A stretch of DNA of 64,000 bases. Source: Jeotgalicoccus sp036782755 (GTDB lineage: Bacteria > Bacillota > Bacilli > Staphylococcales > Salinicoccaceae). Made by a program: the position numbers and the translations under genes. Under the pieces are notes generated by a model. It was not told the origin of the DNA, ran no database searches, and saw nothing but the letters and a program-made list of their open reading frames with translations. The stretch is from the NCBI GenBank assembly GCA_036782755.1, contig DAIPYL010000002.1, positions 37,098-101,097 of the forward strand, given 5' to 3'. This document shows positions 35,402 to 44,219 of this stretch, piece after piece. Within the stretch, counting starts at the first letter, position 1. The number at the start of each line of letters is the position of its first letter.

Positions 35402-36190
35402 ATGGATTTACTGCTTTTAAGCTATTCAGGAGTAACTTCAAAAGAATATTTAACACTCGTAAATAACGGCTGGATTTCAACGGAATTAAAGAGGAAAACG
35501 GACTATGCAAAGACGCTCGACAGAACAAAAATTCTTGCTGATCTTGAACAAAAGAATATCGGCTACATTACGCATGAACACAGTCTTTATCCGTTATTGC
35601 TAAAAGAAATTTATGATTTTCCCTACATATTATATTACCGAGGCAATGCGAAACTGTTAAAAGAAAATATTCTCGGTGTTGTCGGGAGCAGAAAAGCGAC
35701 GGATTATACGAAGAAAGCGCTGGAACTCCTCTTGCCGGCTCTTAAAAACATTGCTATCATATCAGGACTTGCGTACGGTGCTGATGAAGCGGCACACCGT
35801 ATTGCAATCGGTAATAATATGAAGACAATCGGCGTGCTCGCATTCGGGCACGATACGCATTATCCGAAAACGACAGCGGATATCCGTGCTGAAATGGAGA
35901 AAAATCATTTAACAATCAGCGAATATCCGCCGGGCACTCCGATTCAGAAATGGCAGTTCGTTGCACGGAACAGAATTATTGCAGGGTGTGCCCGCGGAGT
36001 TCTCGTGACTGAAGCGGAAGAAAAAAGCGGCAGTTTAATTACGCTGGAGATGGCACTCGATGATAACCGGAACGTTTACTGCCTGCCCGGGAACATTACA
36101 TCGGCACTGTCAAAAGGGACTAACCTGCGTATAAAAGAAGGTGCATCAGCAGTCACGGATGCACAGGATATACAGTGTGATTTCGAATGA
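35402..36190 (+). CDS. dprA: DNA processing protein DprA (Smf)
   Basis: A 262-residue Rossmann-fold protein with the family blocks YPLLLKEIYDFPYILYYRGN, GVVGSRKATDY, SGLAYGADEAAH and ISEYPPGT. DprA loads RecA on incoming single-stranded DNA in transformation. The ATG at 35402 is preferred over ATG 35396, which lies too close to the AGGGGG site. The protein lacks the extended C-terminal domain of some homologues, which is common in this family. It precedes topA, as in Staphylococcus. Confidence 0.94.
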   Translation: MDLLLLSYSGVTSKEYLTLVNNGWISTELKRKTDYAKTLDRTKILADLEQKNIGYITHEHSLYPLLLKEIYDFPYILYYRGNAKLLKENILGVVGSRKATDYTKKALELLLPALKNIAIISGLAYGADEAAHRIAIGNNMKTIGVLAFGHDTHYPKTTADIRAEMEKNHLTISEYPPGTPIQKWQFVARNRIIAGCARGVLVTEAEEKSGSLITLEMALDDNRNVYCLPGNITSALSKGTNLRIKEGASAVTDAQDIQCDFE

Positions 36191-36228
36191 AAGCGGCAGC
36201 CGTGAATATTATAATAAGTCGATTTTGA

Positions 36229-36258
36229 TTGACAAAGTAAAATTTGACTGTGTATCAT
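36229..36258 (+). promoter_or_regulatory. Predicted promoter of topA
   Basis: A consensus TTGACA (36229-36234) and TATCAT (36253-36258), 18 bp apart, with a TG just before the -10, in the 117-bp dprA-topA gap. Confidence 0.65.
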
Positions 36259-36307
36259 TTGGACTTGAATAGATTAAAAGCATAAAAGCAAATTAGGAGG
36301 CAGCAGA

Positions 36308-38374
36308 GTGGCAGACAATTTAGTTATCGTAGAATCACCTGCGAAAGCAAAAACAATTGAAAAGTACCTCGGTAAACGTTATAAAGTAATTGCTTCCATG
36401 GGACACGTGAGAGATCTTCCGCGCAGTCAGACTGGAATTGATACAGAAAATAATTACGAACCTAAATATATTACGATACGCGGTAAAGGCCCGTTATTAA
36501 AAGAATTAAAAAAAGAAGCTAAAAAAGCAAAGAAAGTATTTCTCGCAAGTGACCCCGACAGAGAAGGAGAAGCAATTGCATGGCATCTGAGCCACGCACT
36601 TGGACCCGATAATGATTATTACCGTGTGGTTTTCAACGAGATTACGAAAGATGCAGTTAAAGAAAGTTTTAAAACGCCGTCAGAAATAGACATGCAGCTT
36701 GTCGACGCACAGCAGGCACGCCGCATACTCGACCGTCTGGTGGGTTATAACATTTCACCTGTATTATGGAAGAAAGTTAAAAAAGGATTATCGGCGGGAC
36801 GTGTTCAGTCGGTTGCACTGAAGTTAATTATCGACCGTGAAAATGAAATCCGTAAGTTCGTACCTGAAGAATACTGGTCCATTGAAGGAACATTTAAAAC
36901 AGGACGTTCCAAATTCACTGGCAAGTTCAACAAGCTTGCTTCAGATAAGCAAAAGACCAAGCTTCATAACAAAGACGATGTCGATAAAGTAATGGCCCGG
37001 ATTAAAGGCAATGAATTCCATATAGACTCTGTTGAGAAGAAAGAGAAAAAGCGTTATCCTGCCCAGCCGTTTACAACTTCTTCACTGCAGCAGGAAGCTG
37101 CGCGCAAGCTGAACTATAAAGCACGCAAGACAATGATGCTTGCCCAGCAGTTATATGAAGGTATCGATATTAAAAAAGAAGGTACAGTCGGTCTGATTAC
37201 TTATATGAGAACGGACTCGACGCGTATATCAGACACTGCTAAAAATGAAGCATATGATTTAATCCAATCGGCATACGGCAAAGAATTTACCGGCGTACAG
37301 AAAGCTGGGAAGAAAGCTGCACAGGATGCGCACGAAGCGGTGCGTCCAACATCTGCAAACCGTACACCGGACAATATGAAACAATACTTAAGCCGTGACC
37401 AGCACCGTTTGTATAAGCTGATCTGGGATCGCTTTATTGCGAGTCAGATGGCACCGGCAGTTCTGGATACAGTTAAGATTGATCTCAGCAACAACGGTGT
37501 ACTCTTCAGAAGTACCGGCCAGACGATCAAATTTAAAGGGTTTATGCAGATTTACATCGAAGGTACAGATGACGGAGAAGATGATTTAAACAGCAAGCTT
37601 CCTGAAATGAACGAAGGAGAGACAGTGAAATCTGAAAAGATTGAACCGGCTCAGCACTTTACTCAGCCGCCGCCGAGGTTTACAGAGGCGCGTTTAGTTA
37701 AAACTTTGGAAGAATCAGGAATCGGCCGTCCGTCAACTTACGCGCCAACGATTGATACGATTCAAAAACGTAACTACGTCCGCATGGACCAGAAGCGTTT
37801 TATCCCGACTGAAATGGGTGAAATCGTTAACGAACAGGTTGTGGAATACTTCCCGGATATTATCGATATTGCATTTACACGTAATATGGAAGAAAGTCTC
37901 GACTCAGTTGCCGCCGGCAATAAAGAATGGCGCGATGTTATCGATGAATTTTATAAAGGATTCAGTCCGCAGGTTGAACGTGCTGAAGAAGAAATGGAAA
38001 AAATTGAAATTAAAGATGAACCGGTTGGGGAAGACTGTGAAAAATGCGGCTCTCCAATGGTTTATAAAATGGGACGTTACGGAAAATTCATGGCATGTTC
38101 GAATTTCCCTGATTGCCGCAACACAAAAGCAATCGTTAAAAAGATTGGCGTGAAATGCCCGACTTGTAAAGAAGGGGAAGTTGTTGAACGCAAATCGAAG
38201 AGAAACAGAATTTTCTTCGGCTGTGAAAGATACCCTGAATGTGATTACGTATCATGGGACCGTCCAATCGGACGCGACTGCCCGAAATGCGAACATCACC
38301 TGGTCGAAACGAAAAAAGGCAAAAAAGCGCAGGTTAAATGTACGAACTGTGAATATACAGAAGACGCAAGTTAA
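36308..38374 (+). CDS. topA: DNA topoisomerase I
   Basis: The 688-residue type IA topoisomerase has an N-terminal Toprim domain (VESPAKAKTIEKYLG, SDPDREGEAIAWHL) and the active-site Tyr in TYMRTDSTRIS. Three C-terminal four-Cys zinc ribbons follow (about 577-685: CEKCGSP, CPTCKEG, CPKCEHH). It relaxes negative supercoils. The GTG at 36308 follows TAGGAGG. In Staphylococcus trmFO follows; here it is missing. Confidence 0.97.
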   Translation: MADNLVIVESPAKAKTIEKYLGKRYKVIASMGHVRDLPRSQTGIDTENNYEPKYITIRGKGPLLKELKKEAKKAKKVFLASDPDREGEAIAWHLSHALGPDNDYYRVVFNEITKDAVKESFKTPSEIDMQLVDAQQARRILDRLVGYNISPVLWKKVKKGLSAGRVQSVALKLIIDRENEIRKFVPEEYWSIEGTFKTGRSKFTGKFNKLASDKQKTKLHNKDDVDKVMARIKGNEFHIDSVEKKEKKRYPAQPFTTSSLQQEAARKLNYKARKTMMLAQQLYEGIDIKKEGTVGLITYMRTDSTRISDTAKNEAYDLIQSAYGKEFTGVQKAGKKAAQDAHEAVRPTSANRTPDNMKQYLSRDQHRLYKLIWDRFIASQMAPAVLDTVKIDLSNNGVLFRSTGQTIKFKGFMQIYIEGTDDGEDDLNSKLPEMNEGETVKSEKIEPAQHFTQPPPRFTEARLVKTLEESGIGRPSTYAPTIDTIQKRNYVRMDQKRFIPTEMGEIVNEQVVEYFPDIIDIAFTRNMEESLDSVAAGNKEWRDVIDEFYKGFSPQVERAEEEMEKIEIKDEPVGEDCEKCGSPMVYKMGRYGKFMACSNFPDCRNTKAIVKKIGVKCPTCKEGEVVERKSKRNRIFFGCERYPECDYVSWDRPIGRDCPKCEHHLVETKKGKKAQVKCTNCEYTEDAS

Positions 38375-38382
38375 ATGTTCAG

Positions 38383-38414
38383 CCGTATCCGGGAAACCCC
38401 GGGTGCGGTTTTTT
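38383..38414 (+). terminator. Terminator after topA
   Basis: An 11-bp stem (38383-38393 with 38398-38408, allowing G-T pairs) and six T. The rest of 38415-38620 has no gene I can support. Confidence 0.8.
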
Positions 38415-38628
38415 GATGTGCGCCGGGCTCATGCGGTCACTAAAGCATAATATTCTGCAAAAAACGTTCGAAATCAGGCAAATCGCTCCATCATCAAAAT
38501 GAAAGCGCCTTTATTGTCTTCCATTTCGACAGAATTATAAATATTTGTACAATTAAGTGCAATTTCATGAAAAATGGTTTAAAATAGCTAATGTTGTTTA
38601 TTTATTGGACAGGTGTATATTGTATTAC

Positions 38629-38658
38629 TTGGATAAATAATTTAAATTATGATAAAAT
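38629..38658 (+). promoter_or_regulatory. Possible promoter of xerC-hslVU-codY
   Basis: TTGGAT (38629-38634) and TAAAAT (38653-38658), 18 bp apart. If used, transcription would begin near 38665, which excludes xerC starts upstream of that. Confidence 0.45.
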
Positions 38659-38674
38659 TCAGACAAAGAATGAG

Positions 38675-39562
38675 GTGGTTGAAATTTACGTCAATGACTT
38701 TTTACGAATGCTTAAGTATCAGCGTAATTTTTCAGATCATTCTATAAAAAGTTATGATCATGATATTCATGAGTTCATAACTTTTTTGAAGAGAGAAAGT
38801 TTATCTGTACAGACATTTAAATATATTGATGCAAGAAACTACCTGGCAATGCTGTATGAGCGCAATTTAAAAAAATCTACCGTTTCGAGAAAGATATCGA
38901 CGCTTCGGAGCTATTATAATTATCTGGCTGACCGGGACTGCGTCGATATCAATCCGTTTACGGCTCTGCCTTTTCCGAAAAAGGAAGCAGTACTTCCGGA
39001 TTTTATGTACGCGAATGAAATCGAAGCGCTGTTTAACAGTCTGGATGAGAACCATAAAATGTATGAACGCGACCTTGCGATACTGGAACTTCTTTATGCT
39101 ACCGGTATGCGGGCGAGCGAACTCATCGGACTCAGGCTGTCAGATATCGATTTTACGATACAAGTTATCCGGGTGCTTGGCAAAGGACGCAAATGGCGGG
39201 TCGTGCCTTTTCACGACCGCGCTGCCCGCGCTCTTGAAAACTATGCTGAAACCTACAGCGAAGAGATACTTAAGAATGATGCAATGTGGGTAAACCATAG
39301 AGGGGGACCGCTCACGGTTCGCGGACTCCGTCATATTATCGATATGACGGTGAAGCGGAGTGCGCTTCACCTCGACATTCATCCTCATACTTTCAGGCAT
39401 ACGTTTGCAACACATTTACTGAACAACGGAGCAGATTTACGGGCAGTGCAGGATTTGCTCGGCCATGAGTCTTTATCGACGACACAGCGCTATACGCATG
39501 TGACGACAGAACAGCTTAAGAAGACTTATTTAAATGCACACCCGAGTAATAAGAAGAGGTGA
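38675..39562 (+). CDS. xerC: Tyrosine recombinase XerC
   Basis: About 295 residues with an N-terminal SAM-like core-binding domain and a C-terminal catalytic domain. The catalytic residues are visible: Arg in ATGMRASELIG, Lys in the LGKGRKWR hairpin, HTFRHTFATH, and the nucleophile Tyr in STTQRYTHV. With XerD it resolves chromosome dimers at dif. The start is uncertain. The frame is open upstream to 38591, but family length points to GTG 38675 or to ATT 38684, which lies five bases after a GAGGTGG site. It ends inside the hslV ribosome site. Confidence 0.92.
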   Translation: MVEIYVNDFLRMLKYQRNFSDHSIKSYDHDIHEFITFLKRESLSVQTFKYIDARNYLAMLYERNLKKSTVSRKISTLRSYYNYLADRDCVDINPFTALPFPKKEAVLPDFMYANEIEALFNSLDENHKMYERDLAILELLYATGMRASELIGLRLSDIDFTIQVIRVLGKGRKWRVVPFHDRAARALENYAETYSEEILKNDAMWVNHRGGPLTVRGLRHIIDMTVKRSALHLDIHPHTFRHTFATHLLNNGADLRAVQDLLGHESLSTTQRYTHVTTEQLKKTYLNAHPSNKKR

Positions 39563-39567
39563 CGTTG

Positions 39568-40095
39568 ATGACGACAATATTCGCGATTAAGCATAACGGT
39601 AAAATGGCGATTGCAGGTGATGGCCAGGTAACACTCGGCAATCAGGTCGTAATGAAACATACAGCTAAAAAAGTCCGCCGTTTATTTAATGAACAGGTGG
39701 TGGCAGGATTTGCGGGCAGTGTGGCAGATGCTTTTACACTGTTTGAGAAATTCGAAGCGAACCTGCACGAGTACAACGGCAATCTGCAGCGTGCTGCAGT
39801 GGAGCTTGCGAAAGAATGGCGCGGCGATAAAATGCTCCGCCAGCTTGAAGCAATGCTTATCGTAATGGATAAAAACGATTTGCTGCTCGTGTCGGGGACA
39901 GGCGAAGTGATTGAACCGGATGATGGTATTCTTGCCATCGGTTCAGGCGGCAATTATGCGCTGGCAGCAGGACGCGCAATGAAAAAACACGGTGCTGAAT
40001 TAAGTGCTGAAACGATTGCTTACGACAGCCTGACCCTCGCCAGCGAAATTTGCGTGTTTACTAACGATAATATAATAGTAGAAACAATCGATTAA
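39568..40095 (+). CDS. hslV: ATP-dependent protease subunit HslV (ClpQ)
   Basis: The 175-residue proteasome-like peptidase begins MTTIFAIKHNGKMAIAGDGQ; removing Met exposes the N-terminal Thr nucleophile. The block AIGSGGNYALAAGRA is typical. The ATG at 39568 is preferred to GTG 39559, which overlaps the AGAGGTG site. It forms the core of the HslUV (ClpYQ) protease with the next gene. Confidence 0.96.
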   Translation: MTTIFAIKHNGKMAIAGDGQVTLGNQVVMKHTAKKVRRLFNEQVVAGFAGSVADAFTLFEKFEANLHEYNGNLQRAAVELAKEWRGDKMLRQLEAMLIVMDKNDLLLVSGTGEVIEPDDGILAIGSGGNYALAAGRAMKKHGAELSAETIAYDSLTLASEICVFTNDNIIVETID

Positions 40096-40111
40096 AGAGA
40101 GCGTGAGATAA

Positions 40112-41491
40112 ATGCCAAACACTAATCTTTCTCCAAGAGAAATTACAGCGCGGCTCGACGAAAGTATTGTTGGGCAGCAGGAAGCAAAACGGAAAGTCGC
40201 GATTGCGATGCGCAACCGCTACAGAAGAATGCTGCTGGATGATGAACTTAAAGAGGAAGTCATTCCAAAGAATATTCTTATGATCGGGCCAACCGGTGTC
40301 GGTAAGACGGAAATTGCCAGACGCATCGCTAAAATTACAGGCAGTCCGTACACAAAAGTCGAAGCGACAAAGTATACGGAAGTCGGCTATGTCGGCCGCG
40401 ATGTTGAGTCGATGGTCAGAGACCTTGTAGACAATGCAGTCCGCATGGTTAAAGAGGCAAAGAAAAAGGAAGTTGCCGATGACGCGCTTGAATTAGCGAA
40501 TGAGCGTCTGACAGGACTGCTTGCACCGGGACGTAAAAAACAGAAACAGACAGGCTCGAATCCGTTTGAAATGTTTATGAACCAGCAGAACCAGGAAGAA
40601 GAGCTGGAAGAAGTAGATGACTCTGTACGGATGAAACGCCGCGATGTTAAAGCGAAACTCCTTGCAGGTCAGATGGAAGATGAAAAGGTGACGATTGAAG
40701 TTGCTGAAAGTTCAAACCAGCTGGGAATGATGATGCCCGGTATGGATAACAACGGCATGGGTGACATGCTGCAGAATTTAATGCCGAAGAAAACGAATAA
40801 GCGTACGATGACAGTTAAAAAAGCCCGTCAGTACTTAATCGATGAAGAAGCTGAAAAGCTGATCGACCTCGATAATGTAAATGACGAAGCGATTGAACTG
40901 GCAGAAACGACAGGTATTATTTTCATCGACGAAATTGATAAGATTGCGAAAAGCAGCCAGAACTCGGGAGACGTTTCCCGCGAAGGTGTGCAGCGCGATA
41001 TTTTACCAATCGTCGAAGGTTCGACAGTTCAGACTAAATACGGTTCGATTAAAACGGACTATATTTTATTTATCGGTGCAGGTGCATTCCACGTTGCCAA
41101 ACCAAGTGATTTAATTCCTGAACTGCAGGGGCGTTTCCCGCTCCGTGTCGAACTCAATAAACTGACGACAGAAGATTTCGAACGTATTTTAAAAGAACCG
41201 AAGAACTCGCTGCTGCAGCAGTACGAAGCATTGCTGAAAACAGAAGATGTAGACGTATTCTTTACTGATGAAGCAATCAGAGCGCTTGCTGAGATTGCGT
41301 ACAAAGTCAATTCATCGACAGACGATATCGGTGCACGCAGACTGCATACGATTTTAGAAACGCTGCTTGAAGAACTGCTCTTTGAAGCAAGCAATATGCA
41401 GGGTGCGCAGGTTGAAATTACGAAACAGTACGTCGATTCGAAACTGAACCATATTTCTACAGATAAAGATTTAAGCGAATTTATTTTATAA
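40112..41491 (+). CDS. hslU: ATP-dependent protease ATPase subunit HslU (ClpY)
   Basis: The 459-residue AAA+ unfoldase has Walker A (GPTGVGKTEIARR), the YTEVGYVGRDVES pore region, an inserted I domain (about 110-230), Walker B (GIIFIDEIDKIAKS) and the conserved C-terminal tail DLSEFIL that docks into HslV. It lies 16 bp after hslV, before codY. Confidence 0.97.
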   Translation: MPNTNLSPREITARLDESIVGQQEAKRKVAIAMRNRYRRMLLDDELKEEVIPKNILMIGPTGVGKTEIARRIAKITGSPYTKVEATKYTEVGYVGRDVESMVRDLVDNAVRMVKEAKKKEVADDALELANERLTGLLAPGRKKQKQTGSNPFEMFMNQQNQEEELEEVDDSVRMKRRDVKAKLLAGQMEDEKVTIEVAESSNQLGMMMPGMDNNGMGDMLQNLMPKKTNKRTMTVKKARQYLIDEEAEKLIDLDNVNDEAIELAETTGIIFIDEIDKIAKSSQNSGDVSREGVQRDILPIVEGSTVQTKYGSIKTDYILFIGAGAFHVAKPSDLIPELQGRFPLRVELNKLTTEDFERILKEPKNSLLQQYEALLKTEDVDVFFTDEAIRALAEIAYKVNSSTDDIGARRLHTILETLLEELLFEASNMQGAQVEITKQYVDSKLNHISTDKDLSEFIL

Positions 41492-41511
41492 TTTAACAGG
41501 AGTGAAGTATC

Positions 41512-42282
41512 ATGCCAAGTTTATTACAGAAAACACGTGAGATTAACAATTTAATTCAAGGAAGTTCGAACATTAAAGTAGACTTCGAAGAAGTAGCGGA
41601 TAAGTTAAGCCGTATTATTGAATGTAATACATTTATCGTATCTAAAAGAGGTAAGCTTCTTGGAATCGGTGTTGTACAGACAATTGAAAACGAACGTATC
41701 GTCGATATGCTTGATAACAGACAGTTCCCTGAGTATTACGTTAACCAGATTATGCGTATTACTGAAACTCGCGAAAACATCGCATTTGAAGACGACTTAA
41801 CTATTTTTCCTGCAGAAGATCCGTACCAGGATTCAGAAACATGCATCGTGCCGATTTACGGCGGAGGCAACCGTTTAGGAACATTAGTACTTGGACGCAG
41901 AGAAAACAAATTCTCTGAAGATGATTTAGTATTGGCTGAATATGCCGGCACAGTTGTCGGTATGGAAATTCTTCGTGAGAAAAATGAAGAAGTTGAACAG
42001 AAAGCACGCGACAAAGCAAGCATCGCAATGGCGATTCGTTCATTATCATATTCTGAGCGCGAAGCTATCGAGCACATTTTTGACGAGCTTGATGCAGACG
42101 AAGGACTGCTTGTTGCTTCTAAAGTAGCAGACCGTGTAGGCATTACGCGTTCGGTTATCGTTAACGCACTCCGTAAACTTGAAAGTGCGGGCGTTATCGA
42201 ATCACGTTCACTTGGTATGAAAGGGACGTTTATCAAAGTTAAGAAAGAAGACTTCCTTCCGGAACTTCGCAAAGACAACTAA
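41512..42282 (+). CDS. codY: GTP- and branched-chain-amino-acid-sensing repressor CodY
   Basis: The 256-residue protein has an N-terminal GAF domain (about 1-155) that binds isoleucine, leucine and valine in this family, and a C-terminal winged helix (ADRVGITRSVIVNALRKLES). CodY represses nutrient-scavenging genes and affects virulence in staphylococci. It is the last gene of the xerC-hslVU-codY run, 20 bp after hslU. Confidence 0.97.
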   Translation: MPSLLQKTREINNLIQGSSNIKVDFEEVADKLSRIIECNTFIVSKRGKLLGIGVVQTIENERIVDMLDNRQFPEYYVNQIMRITETRENIAFEDDLTIFPAEDPYQDSETCIVPIYGGGNRLGTLVLGRRENKFSEDDLVLAEYAGTVVGMEILREKNEEVEQKARDKASIAMAIRSLSYSEREAIEHIFDELDADEGLLVASKVADRVGITRSVIVNALRKLESAGVIESRSLGMKGTFIKVKKEDFLPELRKDN

Positions 42283-42284
42283 GG

Positions 42285-42313
42285 TTGCAAAGCCAGTTTA
42301 ATTATGCTATAGT
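42285..42313 (+). promoter_or_regulatory. Predicted promoter of rpsB
   Basis: TTGCAA (42285-42290) and TATAGT (42308-42313), 17 bp apart, with TG one base ahead of the -10. It begins right after the codY stop. Confidence 0.7.
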
Positions 42314-42319
42314 ATTAAA

Positions 42320-42430
42320 TGGTCAAAAGACCAAATACACACAGCAGAGTAAGGGATTAACCGGTGCCTTTAAACAGGTGGTTATTCAGCACGATGCTGG
42401 AGGTATAAACCAATTAGGAGGAAACAAATC
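42320..42430 (+). promoter_or_regulatory. Structured leader of rpsB
   Basis: The leader of about 110 bases holds three inverted repeats: GGTC/GACC (42321-42332), TAACC/GGTTA (42358-42362 and 42380-42384) and CAGCA/TGCTG (42387-42399). A TTAGGAGG ribosome site ends it. Autoregulation by uS2 is known in other bacteria; here it is inferred from length and structure only. Confidence 0.45.
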
Positions 42431-43195
42431 ATGGCAGTAATTACTATGAAACAATTGCTTGAAGCAGGTGTACATTTCGGACACCAGACACGTCGCTGGA
42501 ACCCTAAGATGAGCAGATACATCTTCACGGAGCGTAACGGCATCTACATTATCGATTTGCAAAAAACAGTTAAGAAAGTTGCAGAAGCTTACGACTTCGT
42601 TAAGTCGGTTTCTGAAGAAGGCGGACAAGTTCTATTTGTCGGTACTAAAAAGCAGGCACAGGACGCTATCAAAGAAGAAGCGGAACGTGCAGGCCAGCTT
42701 TACATTAACCAGCGCTGGTTAGGCGGTATCTTGACTAACTACCAGACTATCAACAAACGTATCAAGAGAATTTCTGAAATCGAAAAAATGGAAGCTGACG
42801 GCGTATTCGACGTTCTTCCTAAAAAAGAAGTTGTTGAATTACGTAAAGAGTATGCACGCTTAAACAAGTTCCTCGGCGGAATCCGCAACATGAAGAAAAT
42901 GCCTAGCGCTATTTTCATCGTTGACCCGCGTAAAGAACGCAACGCGATTGCAGAAGCTAAAAAATTAGGAATTCCAATCGTAGCAATGGTTGACACTAAC
43001 TGTGACCCGGATGAAATTGACTACGTAATCCCTGCTAACGACGACGCTATCCGTGCGGTTAGACTTATGACAAGCAAAATGGCAGACGCTGTTTTAGAAG
43101 GTCAGCGTGGTATTTCTGACGACGAAGTTGCAGCTGAACAGAACATCGACTTAAAAGAAGATGCTAAAGCTGAAACTAAAGAAGAGAACGCGTAA
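42431..43195 (+). CDS. rpsB: Ribosomal protein uS2
   Basis: A 254-residue protein with the signature LLEAGVHFGHQTRRWNPKM, GGILTNYQTI and DTNCDPDEIDYVIPANDDA. The acidic C-terminal tail is typical of Firmicutes. It binds the 30S platform next to bS1/uS2 neighbours. It is paired with tsf. Confidence 0.98.
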   Translation: MAVITMKQLLEAGVHFGHQTRRWNPKMSRYIFTERNGIYIIDLQKTVKKVAEAYDFVKSVSEEGGQVLFVGTKKQAQDAIKEEAERAGQLYINQRWLGGILTNYQTINKRIKRISEIEKMEADGVFDVLPKKEVVELRKEYARLNKFLGGIRNMKKMPSAIFIVDPRKERNAIAEAKKLGIPIVAMVDTNCDPDEIDYVIPANDDAIRAVRLMTSKMADAVLEGQRGISDDEVAAEQNIDLKEDAKAETKEENA

Positions 43196-43212
43196 TAATT
43201 AATTGAGAATTC

Positions 43213-43244
43213 AGGTGATAAGCGTAATACTTATCACCTTTTTT
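43213..43244 (+). terminator. Hairpin with T-run between rpsB and tsf
   Basis: A perfect 10-bp stem (AGGTGATAAG, 43213-43222, with CTTATCACCT, 43230-43239) and T-run. It probably acts as a partial terminator that lowers tsf relative to rpsB. Confidence 0.8.
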
Positions 43245-43270
43245 AAAACAATTATATGGAGGACTGAACA

Positions 43271-44149
43271 ATGGCTATTTCAGCAAAATTAGTTAAAGAA
43301 CTACGTGATAAAACAGGCGCAGGTATGATGGATTGTAAAAAAGCGTTAGTAGAAACAGATGGAGATCTGGACAAAGCGATCGACTATCTGCGTGAAAACG
43401 GTATTGCTAAAGCAGCGAAAAAAGCTGACCGTATTGCTGCAGAAGGTGCTGTTTATATTACTTCTGAAGGCAACGAAGCAGTAATCGTTGAAATCAACTC
43501 TGAAACAGACTTCGTAGCACGTAACGAAGCGTTCCAGGACCTTGTTAAGAAAATTGCTTCACACATCCTTGCAACTAAACCTGCAGATGTAGAAGCTCTT
43601 TATAACTCTGAATTAGACGGCGAAACTGTTACTTCAATTATGAATAATGCAGTTGCAACTATCGGAGAAAAATTAAACATCAGACGTTTTGCAGTTGAAA
43701 CTAAAACTGACAACGATGCATTCGGCCAGTACATGCACATGGGCGGACGTATCGGTGTGTTAACAGTAGTTGAAGGTACAACTGACGAAGCGGTTGCTAA
43801 AGACGTTGCTATGCACGCTGCAGCATTAAACCCTAAATATGTTTCACGCGACCAGGTTGATCAGGCTGAACTTGATCACGAGCGCGAAGTTCTGCGCCAG
43901 CAGGCATTAAACGAAGGCAAACCTGAAAAAATCGTCGACAAGATGGTTGAAGGAAGAGTCCGTAAGTATTTAGAAGAAATCTGCATCGTAGATCAGCCGT
44001 TTGTTAAAGACTCTGATCAGACTGTACAGCAGTTCCTGGATTCGCAAAAAGCATCAATCCGTACTTTCGTTCGTTACGAACTTGGTGAAGGTATCGAAAA
44101 ACGCGAAGAAAACTTTGCTGACGAAGTATTAGGACAAGTTAAAAAATAA
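43271..44149 (+). CDS. tsf: Elongation factor Ts
   Basis: The 292-residue protein has the N-terminal UBA-like segment LVKELRDKTGAGMMDCKKAL and the TDFVARNE core motif. EF-Ts exchanges GDP for GTP on EF-Tu. A TGGAGGA site precedes the ATG. A terminator follows. Confidence 0.98.
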   Translation: MAISAKLVKELRDKTGAGMMDCKKALVETDGDLDKAIDYLRENGIAKAAKKADRIAAEGAVYITSEGNEAVIVEINSETDFVARNEAFQDLVKKIASHILATKPADVEALYNSELDGETVTSIMNNAVATIGEKLNIRRFAVETKTDNDAFGQYMHMGGRIGVLTVVEGTTDEAVAKDVAMHAAALNPKYVSRDQVDQAELDHEREVLRQQALNEGKPEKIVDKMVEGRVRKYLEEICIVDQPFVKDSDQTVQQFLDSQKASIRTFVRYELGEGIEKREENFADEVLGQVKK

Positions 44150-44158
44150 ATTAATTAA

Positions 44159-44184
44159 AAAAAGACACTTCGGTGTCTTTTTTT
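44159..44184 (+). terminator. Terminator after tsf
   Basis: An 8-10 bp stem (AAAGACAC with GTGTCTTT) closed by a TTCG tetraloop and followed by a T-run. Confidence 0.92.
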
Positions 44185-44219
44185 CTAAGTAATAAATTCA
44201 ATGAAAAGGATTGAAAAAC

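Noticed and set aside
38430..38580. Remnant of trmFO on either strand
   Set aside because: Short protein-like stretches on the minus strand carry stops and show no TrmFO motif that I can identify.
42320..42430. T-box riboswitch upstream of rpsB
   Set aside because: No T-box sequence and no terminator hairpin before the gene; the gene is ribosomal.
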